Shown: piece by piece, positions 1 through 5,610 of the stretch
How positions within the stretch are numbered: the stretch's first letter is position 1
Layout: every line of letters starts with the position of its first letter
Source of the DNA: an uncultured Bacillus sp.
Lineage (GTDB): Bacteria; Bacillota; Bacilli; Bacillales; Cytobacillaceae
Assembly: GCA_937902115.1 (NCBI GenBank)
Contig: CALGSR010000038.1
Span: 1 to 10,012, forward strand
Length of the DNA stretch: 10,012 bases
Direction of reading: 5' to 3'
The notes under the pieces: model-generated
Told to the model about the DNA's origin: nothing
Seen by the model: the letters and a program-made list of their open reading frames with translations, nothing else
The model's database searches: none
Position numbers and translations under genes: made by a program

Positions 1-17
1 ATATCTTTGAGCCTTCT

Positions 18-98
18 TGTCTCTGTGTTTGGGCTACAGTATCCTGCAGCTGGGATAATTAAATCACGGGGGTTTTCCGGGGAAAAACCACAGAGTCA
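18..98. repeat. Inverted 'CACAGAG' spacer repeat
   Basis: The arms at 18-30 and 86-98 are inverted copies matching at 11 of 13 positions (AAACACAGAGACA read on the minus strand against AACCACAGAGTCA on the plus strand). The right arm continues into CACAGAGCGCACGGAGG. Motifs of this CACAGAG kind recur between genes in many archaeal and bacterial genomes, so this is probably a copy of a dispersed spacer repeat rather than a unique site. It sits just outside the broken dehydrogenase, where it could mark a recombination edge. No second copy is seen elsewhere in the window. Confidence 0.4.
71..89. other. Short hairpin in left spacer
   Basis: GGTTTTCC at 71-78 can pair with GGAAAAACC at 81-89, giving an 8-bp stem with one bulged A and a two-base turn. 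It lies inside the inverted repeat described for 18-98. No T-run follows, so it is not a clear terminator. It may be a structural part of the spacer repeat. Confidence 0.35.
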
Positions 99-149
99 CA
101 GAGCGCACGGAGGACGAACGGACGGAGAACCACTATAAGTGACTCAATT

Positions 150-356
150 TACTACTATCATGAGAACTGCAATCCTGATTACAGCATTCTGGAGAGCGCA
201 TTTCGCAGCCTGGGCAAGATCCTGAAGCCGGGAGATCTGGCCGTTCTGGAGACCACCGTGCCACCAGGCAACACCGACGGCCGCAAAAAGGGCTGGCTGG
301 AGGAAGAGAGCGGACTGCAGGTGGGACGGTTCTATCTGGCTCATTCCCCGGAATGA
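150..356 (+). pseudogene. Nucleotide-sugar dehydrogenase, middle fragment (relic)
   Basis: This frame reads as part of the NAD-binding domain of a UDP-glucose/UDP-N-acetylmannosamine dehydrogenase. The recognisable run is PDYSILESAFRSLGKILKPG, then LETTVPPGNT, then FYLAHSPE, matching the family pattern of a helix, the strand ending in ESTVPPGTT, and the FYLAHSPERV motif. It has no start codon and lacks the N-terminal glycine-rich Rossmann motif. A TGA at 354-356 ends it just after HSPE, where an intact enzyme continues with RVMPGR. It is therefore a broken piece of about 68 codons. Its left edge is placed by homology only, and sequence before about 150 does not resemble the family. It may be a relic of an older copy of the enzyme encoded at the right edge, or half of a gene split by rearrangement. 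Confidence 0.7.
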
Positions 357-520
357 CGCTGGCCAGGCTGCTGATGAAGAAGGGATTAAGCATATTTGTT
401 TGTGACGATCTGTTTTCCGAGAATGAGATACAGGCGTTGGGCCTGCGGTCCATGAAGTTGGAGGATGCAGATGTGGTTTTCAACAGTTTTGATTTGAGAT
501 TTGAGAGGGAAGATCTTTGA
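353..520 (+). pseudogene. Dehydrogenase C-terminal domain fragment, 55 codons
   Basis: An open frame begins with the ATG at 353, one base inside the last sense codon of the preceding fragment, and runs to the TGA at 518-520. The product contains LARLLMKKGLSIFVCDD and, further on, LEDADVV. This resembles the UDP-binding C-terminal domain of nucleotide-sugar dehydrogenases, where a helix 'L..LL..G' leads to a strand ending in V.DP and later a 'GADAVV' strand. The roughly 130-residue central dimerisation domain and the catalytic-cysteine region are absent, so an internal deletion seems to have joined the two pieces. Its stop overlaps the TTG start of the next gene as TTGA, so if translated it could couple to the glycosyltransferase. 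Homology is recognised by eye over a short stretch, and it could instead be an unrelated small ORF. Confidence 0.5.
503..510 (+). promoter_or_regulatory. Ribosome binding site for GT2 gene
   Basis: The purine run GAGAGGGA contains GAGG at 505-508, complementary to the archaeal 16S 3' end, eight bases before the TTG at 517. It supports TTG as the start. The frame is closed upstream by a TGA at 502-504, and no in-frame ATG occurs before codon 94. Confidence 0.5.
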
Positions 521-1482
521 GCTACAGAAATAGGACCATCGGAGTCGTTATACCAGCCTTTAATGAAGAGTTGCTAATAGAGGACACACTCCGGTCCATA
601 CCCCCCTATGTTGACCGGATTTTCGTAATAGACGACTGCTCCAATGACCGGACGGCTGCGATTGCGGGAGAATTCTCAAAGAATGATATCCGTTTTACCT
701 GCATTAGTCACAAGGTGAATAAAGGAGTAGGTGCCGCAATAATCACAGGCTACAAGAGGATTGTACAGGAGAAGATAGATATTGCAGCGGTTATGGCCGG
801 GGACAACCAAATGGACCCCAAGCATTTGCCAGAGTTGCTAGATCCCATAGTTGAGGGTAAAGCAGATTACACCAAAGGTAACCGGCTCATAAATGGAGAA
901 TTTAGAAAGGGAATGAGCGCCTGGAGATCTTTTGGAAACGTCATTCTCACCTTTCTCACCAAAATGGCATCAGGGTATTGGCAGCTGATGGATCCCCAAA
1001 ACGGATATACGGCGATATCGCGGAATGCTTTAGAAAGAATAAATCTTGACACCATTTATCCTTGGTATGGTTATTGTAACGATCTGTTGGTTAAACTTAA
1101 TGTATTTGGATTTAAGGTCAGAGATGTGGTTATGCCAGCAAAATATGGATTAGAAAAATCCAAAATAAGATATAAAAAATATATTTTTAAATTATCGTGG
1201 TTATTGCTCAAAGATTTTCTCTGGCGGTTGAAAACGAAATATATCTGGTTGAGCTTCCATCCGCTGGTACTGTTCTACTTATTTGGGATATTATTAACAC
1301 CAATAGGCATTTTTGGAGCCTTATATTCTCTGTATTTTAAATTTATTCTTAACCAATCGCTGTTTGTAAGAGGTGTTTTATCCCTTTTGATCTTCATCAT
1401 TGGCATGCAGTTCTTGTTTTTTGCCATGTTATTTGATATGCAGGCGGATAAAAATAACTCATCCTCCGTTGATTTAGGTTAG
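517..1482 (+). CDS. Membrane-anchored family 2 glycosyltransferase (DPMS-like)
   Basis: The 321-residue protein transfers a sugar from a nucleotide donor, probably to a polyprenyl-phosphate or lipid-linked acceptor on the cytoplasmic face. It opens with GVVIPAFNEE (9-18) and VIDDCSNDRT (37-46), the nucleotide-binding signature of GT-A family 2 enzymes. AGDNQMDP (94-101) takes the metal-binding DxD position, as in dolichol-phosphate mannose synthase relatives. GNRLINGEFRKGMS (121-134) and DPQNGYTAISR (159-169) are further marks of this subgroup. Two hydrophobic segments near 249-273 and 284-306 anchor the C-terminus, followed by a short polar tail. The TTG start overlaps the preceding relic's stop. 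The amidotransferase begins 14 bases after its stop on the same strand, so the two are probably cotranscribed. Donor and acceptor sugars cannot be read from the sequence. Confidence 0.88.
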   Translation: MSYRNRTIGVVIPAFNEELLIEDTLRSIPPYVDRIFVIDDCSNDRTAAIAGEFSKNDIRFTCISHKVNKGVGAAIITGYKRIVQEKIDIAAVMAGDNQMDPKHLPELLDPIVEGKADYTKGNRLINGEFRKGMSAWRSFGNVILTFLTKMASGYWQLMDPQNGYTAISRNALERINLDTIYPWYGYCNDLLVKLNVFGFKVRDVVMPAKYGLEKSKIRYKKYIFKLSWLLLKDFLWRLKTKYIWLSFHPLVLFYLFGILLTPIGIFGALYSLYFKFILNQSLFVRGVLSLLIFIIGMQFLFFAMLFDMQADKNNSSSVDLG

Positions 1483-1485
1483 TGT

Positions 1486-1491
1486 GGTGAT
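1486..1491 (+). promoter_or_regulatory. Ribosome binding site GGTGAT
   Basis: GGTGAT lies five bases before the ATG at 1497. It pairs with the AUCACC at the 3' end of archaeal and bacterial 16S rRNA and fixes this start, which is also the natural start because the CxxC pair follows at once. Confidence 0.6.
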
Positions 1492-1496
1492 AAAAG

Positions 1497-2633
1497 ATGT
1501 CAACCAACCAAAGAATATGTTCAAGATGTTTATCAGATTCTAGCATGCCTGGCTTGACTTTTGATGAAGCGGGTGTATGTAACTTCTGCAAAATTCATGA
1601 TATGTTGGAAACCAAGTTTCCTTTAGGGGAGTCGGGTCAAAAAAGGTTAGATAAATTATTAGACAATATAAAATCTAAAGGGAAAAATAAGAAGTATGAT
1701 TGTGTTGTTGGAGTAAGTGGGGGCACAGATAGCACTTACTGTCTTTATATGGCTAAAAAGTTTGGACTTAGACCTTTGGCGGTTCATTTCGACAACCATT
1801 GGAATTCAGAGATTGCAGTAGAAAACATGAGAAATGCCGTTAAGAGACTAAATGTGGATCTGAGAACAATTAAATGTGATTGGGAAGAATTCAAGGATTT
1901 GCAGATCTCGTTCTTAAAAGCCTCTATCCCTGATGCTGAAATGCCAACGGATATTGGAATTATTTCTGCACTCTACCGGGCTGCGGCCGAGGAAGGAATA
2001 AATTATATTTTAAATGGTCATTCCTTTAGAGCAGAAGGAGTGATGCCGCTTAAGTGGTCTTATGGCGACGGAAGATATATGAAAAGCGTACAAAAGTTAT
2101 TTGGAAATGCTGAATTAAAGAGCTTTCCAAACTTAACTATTTCTAATTTGCTATATTACACATTTCTCAAAGGAATTCGTGTAGTGCCACTTTTATCCTA
2201 TATTGATTACAATAAAGAGGAATCAAAAATATTATTGGAGCAGGAATTGGATTGGAAATACTATGGAGGTCATCATTTTGAATCAACGTACACTTATTTC
2301 ATATCATATGTCCGCTGGAAAAAATTCGGAATCGATGCCAGAAAAGTAGAATATTCTGCCCTTGTTCGCTCGGGACAGATGGAAAAGAGCCAGGCTTTGG
2401 AGAAGATTAAAGAGGCATTTCCTGAAAATCAGGAAATCATAGATTATTGCATAAAACGAATAGGATTTACCAGAGATGAATTCAACGAAATAATGTCTTC
2501 GGAAATCAAATCGTTCTTGGATTATCCAACATATTATTCAACTATAAGGGCGTGCAAAATTCCTATCAAGATATGTTGTGAAATAGGACTATTGCCTAAT
2601 ATATTTTATGAGAAATATTTACGACAGACATGA
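1497..2633 (+). CDS. N-acetyl sugar amidotransferase (WbpG/PseA-like)
   Basis: The 378-residue protein resembles the N-acetyl sugar amidotransferase family, which includes WbpG (surface polysaccharide) and PseA (flagellin sugar). Members convert an acetamido group on a nucleotide sugar to an acetamidino group, using ATP and ammonia. The N-terminus has two cysteine pairs, CSRC (8-11) and CNFC (28-31), likely a zinc site. GVSGGTDST (72-80) is the PP-loop of ATP pyrophosphatases, and LAVHFDNHWNS (94-104) is the family strand after it. NGHSFRAEG (173-181) is another conserved block. Length is normal and no frameshift is seen. WbpG works with HisH- and HisF-like partners that supply ammonia, and neither is in the window. 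A UDP-ManNAc-uronate pathway is a fitting source of substrate given the dehydrogenase at the right edge, but this link is inference. Confidence 0.88.
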   Translation: MSTNQRICSRCLSDSSMPGLTFDEAGVCNFCKIHDMLETKFPLGESGQKRLDKLLDNIKSKGKNKKYDCVVGVSGGTDSTYCLYMAKKFGLRPLAVHFDNHWNSEIAVENMRNAVKRLNVDLRTIKCDWEEFKDLQISFLKASIPDAEMPTDIGIISALYRAAAEEGINYILNGHSFRAEGVMPLKWSYGDGRYMKSVQKLFGNAELKSFPNLTISNLLYYTFLKGIRVVPLLSYIDYNKEESKILLEQELDWKYYGGHHFESTYTYFISYVRWKKFGIDARKVEYSALVRSGQMEKSQALEKIKEAFPENQEIIDYCIKRIGFTRDEFNEIMSSEIKSFLDYPTYYSTIRACKIPIKICCEIGLLPNIFYEKYLRQT

Positions 2634-2637
2634 AGGG
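2633..2637 (+). promoter_or_regulatory. Ribosome binding site deciding start at 2646
   Basis: AAGGG overlaps the stop of the upstream gene and lies eight bases before the ATG at 2646, a normal spacing. A TTG at 2640 in the same frame is only two bases away, so the ATG is the better start. Confidence 0.45.
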
Positions 2638-2645
2638 TATTGACT

Positions 2646-3725
2646 ATGAAGATTGTTGTTGATATAAATCATCCTGCGCATGTTCATTATTTTAAAAATT
2701 TCATCTGGGAAATGGAACAAAGGGGAAATAATATTCTCATTACTGCAAGTCAGAAAGATATTTCTTTTGATTTACTAAACGCTTACGAATTCAAATATGT
2801 CCCTTTAGGGAGTTATGGAAAAACAATCTACAATAAAATTATAAATATTCCTAAGTTAGATTTACGTATGTATAATGCAGTTAAAGAATTTGACCCTGAT
2901 CTATTTCTCGGCTTTGGTTCTATTCGAGCTGCTCATATTTCTAAACTAATGAAGAAACCTTGTATTTCCCTTGATGATAGTGAGCCGGCAATCTGGGAGC
3001 ATTTGCTATACGTTCCTTTTTCAGATTATATTCTCACTCCACTATGTTTTAAAAAGAATTTTGGATATAAGCATATCAAATACGATGGGTTTACTGAACT
3101 TGCTTATTTGCATCCTAATTATTTTAAACCGGATTCTCGCATTCTTAGTGATATTGGAATTGATGAGCAGGAAACTTTTTTTGTTTTGCGATTTGTTTCA
3201 TGGAATGCTGGTCATGACTTGGGGCAAAGAGGTCTAATCGATAAAAAAATGCTTATAGAAGAACTCGAAAAACACGGTAAAATAATCATTTCTTCAGAAG
3301 GGCCTTTGGAGATTGGTCTTGAAAAATATAGAATGAAACTTGCTCCGGAAAAAATGCATGATTTACTTTTTTATTCAAAATTGCTAATAGGGGATTCACA
3401 AACAATGACAACAGAGGCGGGAGTCCTCGGCACTCCCGCCATTAGATGCAATACATTTGTTGGAGCGAAGGATATGGGAAACTTTATAGAACTCGAAAAA
3501 AAATATGGCCTAATCTTTAACTATAATAATTTTAAAAATGCTTTTAATAAATTAAAGGAACTCGTTCGAAACCCTAATTTAAAAAATGAATGGAAAACAA
3601 AACGAGATAGATTATTGGCGGATAAGATTGATTTAACAGCATTTCTAATTTGGTTAATTGAAAATTACCCTGAGAGTTTTCAAGAGGCAAAACGAGATAG
3701 TAAAATTGCGCAAAATTTTAGATAA
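2646..3725 (+). CDS. DUF354 family protein, GT-B-like glycosyltransferase
   Basis: The 359-residue protein matches the DUF354 family, cytoplasmic proteins with a GT-B-like two-domain fold related to UDP-GlcNAc epimerases and glycosyltransferases and often found in archaeal glycan clusters. Its exact reaction is not established. The start MKIVVDINHPAHVHYFKN is typical, with HPAHVH at 9-14. The first domain ends near the LDDSEPA block (109-115). The C-terminal domain carries GDSQTMTTEAGVLGTPAIR (249-267), the nucleotide-sugar binding loop equivalent of this fold. The ATG at 2646 is chosen because the family begins with MKI and because of the spacing to AAGGG. The gene begins 12 bases after the amidotransferase stop, and pairing with it suggests a shared product. 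It is more AT-rich than the flanking dehydrogenase genes but similar to its neighbours. Confidence 0.85.
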   Translation: MKIVVDINHPAHVHYFKNFIWEMEQRGNNILITASQKDISFDLLNAYEFKYVPLGSYGKTIYNKIINIPKLDLRMYNAVKEFDPDLFLGFGSIRAAHISKLMKKPCISLDDSEPAIWEHLLYVPFSDYILTPLCFKKNFGYKHIKYDGFTELAYLHPNYFKPDSRILSDIGIDEQETFFVLRFVSWNAGHDLGQRGLIDKKMLIEELEKHGKIIISSEGPLEIGLEKYRMKLAPEKMHDLLFYSKLLIGDSQTMTTEAGVLGTPAIRCNTFVGAKDMGNFIELEKKYGLIFNYNNFKNAFNKLKELVRNPNLKNEWKTKRDRLLADKIDLTAFLIWLIENYPESFQEAKRDSKIAQNFR

Positions 3726-3747
3726 TGTATGATGAAATTTATACATT
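3724..3747 (+). other. Hairpin at the DUF354 gene end
   Basis: AATGTAT (3724-3730) pairs with ATACATT (3741-3747) around a ten-base loop, starting inside the stop codon of the DUF354 gene. The stem is AT-rich and has no following T-run. It may stabilise the transcript 3' end together with the next hairpin. Confidence 0.3.
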
Positions 3748-3758
3748 AAATCCCATTT

Positions 3759-3781
3759 AAACCGTCATAATAGGGCGGTTT
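3759..3781 (+). terminator. Possible terminator hairpin after DUF354
   Basis: AAACCGTC (3759-3766) pairs with GGCGGTTT (3774-3781), an 8-bp stem with one G-T pair and a seven-base loop, 33 bases past the DUF354 stop. The trailing sequence has only a short TTT and then a TTTT eight bases later, so it is weak as an intrinsic terminator. Archaeal termination depends mainly on T-runs, so this may mark only the transcript end region. Confidence 0.35.
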
Positions 3782-3835
3782 CACAGAATTTTCGAAGTCT
3801 ATTCCAGAAAGTTAAGGATATCGATTTGCAATATA

Positions 3836-4063
3836 TCAATATATGATATAAAGCCTCGAAATGATCCAGCTTAGAGGAGCATTTGTTATTGATTCTATCA
3901 TTGACGGCGGTATCCTGGCGATTTGGCTATGTATAATCAGGCCCCAGGATTCAAGCTCATCCAAACTATTTAACGAATCATCATCTATCGAGCCACTCAG
4001 AGGATCTAACGCACAGGGATTAAGCCTAAGAGTCTTGTAGATATAGAACATGATTCTTTTCAT
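3836..4063 (-). CDS. Small hypothetical ORF, possible gene remnant
   Basis: Most of the 380-base gap between the DUF354 and CapK genes is occupied by this minus-strand frame of 75 codons starting at the ATG at 4061-4063. It can be extended upstream to 4141, but that would overlap the CapK start. AGGGACTCAGGAC upstream could act as a weak binding site. The protein has an acidic stretch (GSIDDDSLNSLDELESWG) followed by IIHSQIARIPPSM and ends in a hydrophobic, tyrosine-rich tail. I recognise no family. The stretch is less AT-rich than the spacers beside it, which is the main reason to suspect coding. It could be the tail of a decayed gene or a chance frame. A plus-strand frame of 59 codons also crosses this stretch and looks less protein-like. 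Confidence 0.25.
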   Translation of the reverse strand: MKRIMFYIYKTLRLNPCALDPLSGSIDDDSLNSLDELESWGLIIHSQIARIPPSMIESITNAPLSWIISRLYIIY

Positions 4064-4090
4064 GTCCTGAGTCCCTTCTGCAGTGAATTT

Positions 4091-4096
4091 AGGAGA
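4091..4096 (+). promoter_or_regulatory. Ribosome binding site for the CapK-like gene
   Basis: AGGAGA lies nine bases before the ATG at 4106 and is the strongest SD-like match in the window. It supports that start, and the presence of its own strong site fits independent translation after the long upstream gap. Confidence 0.6.
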
Positions 4097-4105
4097 GACA
4101 TTCTT

Positions 4106-5446
4106 ATGAGATATAATAGAAGCTTGTTCATCCTTGCACATCAGATTGGGGATAGAGAATTCTGCCCTGCCTACAAAAAACTACTTCAATCTCAATGGAA
4201 ACCTTATCATGAACAAAGGAAAAATCAAGAAAATCAACTTAGGCATATGATCGATTTTGTATATAAAAATGTCCCATATTACAATAAGATTTTTAAAGAA
4301 CTTCATCTTCAACCTTCTGATATTAGTACAATTAAAGATCTAGAAAAACTTCCTATCATAACAAAAAAAATCATTAAGGATAATTGGGAGGATATTAAAC
4401 CGTTCAATCTAAAAAATATGAAATACTATATAGATTCAACAGGAGGATCAACAGGGACTCCTTTCCAATATCGTCTTTTGAAATTTGATCGTTTTCTGTC
4501 AGGTGCGGTGCTCTACCGCGGATGGGGATATGCAGGTTATGAACTCGGAGATAGAATGGTTTTTTTAGCAGGATCGTCTCTAGATGTTGGATCTAAGTCT
4601 TTCCTAATTAAAAAGGCACATGAAATCTCAAGAAATCTTCGGAAGATGTCTTCCTTTGAAATGGGTACCAGTGATTTGCAGAAGTATATTAACATCGTTA
4701 ATTCTTTTAAGCCTAAATATCTCCGCGGATATCCATCATCAATAAATTTTTTTGCTGACTACATTTCAAAAAATGGTACAAATATTGTACATCCAAAAGC
4801 CATCTTTACAACATCAGAAAAATTGCTGCCGAATATGAGGGAAAAAATAGAACGAACATTTGATTGCGAAGTCTATGATGGTTATGGTCTGAACGACGGT
4901 GGTGTATCTGCCTTTGAATGTTCAAGACATAATGGGCTGCATGTCGATACAGAAAGGAGCATCATGGAGGTTGTCGATGATACTGGAGCCCAAATAGAAG
5001 ATGGTATAGGGCGTATTCTGGCAACAAGTTTACATAATTATGCGATGCCATTCATAAGATATGATACTGGTGATATGGGTCATATTGTTGAGGATTTCTG
5101 TAGTTGTGGTCGAGGCTCCCGATTATTAAAGGAAGTTATTGGGAGAAGCGTCGATATTTTAAGAACTCCGGAAGGAAAATCGGTTCATGGCTGGTTTTTA
5201 TTGTATATCTTTTGGGAATATGGTAAAGGAATTAAGGAATATCAAGTTATACAAGAAAAATTGGATAAGCTAGTCATAAAGATAGTACCAGAAGATGGAT
5301 TTGATGGGAAACAATTGGAGATAATTAGAGAAATCATTAATAAAAAATCTAAAGGCTGGAAGGTTGAGTTCAAATTCGTTACTGAAATAAAGAAAACGAA
5401 CGCTGGGAAATATAAGTTTATAATCTCTGAGTTGGAGCAAAAGTAG
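4106..5446 (+). CDS. CapK/PaaK-like adenylate-forming ligase
   Basis: The 446-residue protein belongs to the phenylacetate-CoA ligase/CapK branch of the adenylate-forming enzymes, which activate a carboxylic acid with ATP to an acyl-adenylate. YYNKIF (58-63) and the 'DLEKLPIITKK' region (78-88) are typical N-terminal blocks. STGGSTGTP (111-119) is the phosphate-binding loop, DGYGLNDGG (258-266) the adenine-side motif, and RYDTGD (318-323) carries the ribose-binding aspartate. C272, H275, C332 and C334 (in CSCGR) look like the zinc site seen in this group. TNAGKYK (431-437) supplies the C-terminal catalytic lysine. All key residues seem present. CapK-type genes sit in polysaccharide clusters where their acyl substrate is usually unknown. 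Here no acyl carrier, acyltransferase or CoA-transferase lies beside it, so the acceptor remains open. Confidence 0.85.
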   Translation: MRYNRSLFILAHQIGDREFCPAYKKLLQSQWKPYHEQRKNQENQLRHMIDFVYKNVPYYNKIFKELHLQPSDISTIKDLEKLPIITKKIIKDNWEDIKPFNLKNMKYYIDSTGGSTGTPFQYRLLKFDRFLSGAVLYRGWGYAGYELGDRMVFLAGSSLDVGSKSFLIKKAHEISRNLRKMSSFEMGTSDLQKYINIVNSFKPKYLRGYPSSINFFADYISKNGTNIVHPKAIFTTSEKLLPNMREKIERTFDCEVYDGYGLNDGGVSAFECSRHNGLHVDTERSIMEVVDDTGAQIEDGIGRILATSLHNYAMPFIRYDTGDMGHIVEDFCSCGRGSRLLKEVIGRSVDILRTPEGKSVHGWFLLYIFWEYGKGIKEYQVIQEKLDKLVIKIVPEDGFDGKQLEIIREIINKKSKGWKVEFKFVTEIKKTNAGKYKFIISELEQK

Positions 5447-5610
5447 AATAAATGATTTCCCTTCAATTGCAGTCATCGTCTATAATGTTTCATAATTTAA
5501 TAAGAGTTTTCTAAATATATAATTTATATTAAATTAAATACTTATGGATGCCCGATAAGGTATGAAGGTTTAGCTAGACTTGATAAAAGCCAATATTGAA
5601 TGGATGATTC
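5447..5610 (+). promoter_or_regulatory. AT-rich spacer with possible archaeal promoter
   Basis: This 164-base gap is strongly AT-rich and contains a TATA-like run AAATATATAA at 5513-5522 preceded by TTTTCT, the best match in the window to an archaeal TATA box. Transcription starting about 25 bases downstream would give a leader of some 65-70 bases for the membrane-protein gene. GGATGA at 5602-5607 is a weak SD-like sequence very close to the ATG. No clear terminator for the CapK-like gene is visible. Confidence 0.25.

Noticed and set aside
133..483. Minus-strand ORF of 116 codons opposite the dehydrogenase relic
   Set aside because: It lies antisense to clear dehydrogenase-like sequence, has a proline/serine/cysteine-rich composition and no family-like blocks; it is a shadow of the GC-richer relic.
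796..819. GDNQMDP in the GT2 protein looks like a lost DxD metal motif
   Set aside because: The DPMS-like subgroup commonly has GDGQ/GDNQ followed by DP here; with the other blocks intact there is no reason to call the enzyme inactive.
3829..3844. Tandem CAATATAT repeat as a promoter or CRISPR-like repeat
   Set aside because: Only two 8-bp units in an AT-rich stretch; a TATA role would imply a leader of over 200 bases for the CapK-like gene, and there is no repeat-spacer pattern.
4048..4065. ACATGA/TCATGT inverted repeat before the CapK-like gene as an operator
   Set aside because: A 6-bp stem with a six-base loop in AT-rich DNA is expected by chance, and no promoter element lies beside it.
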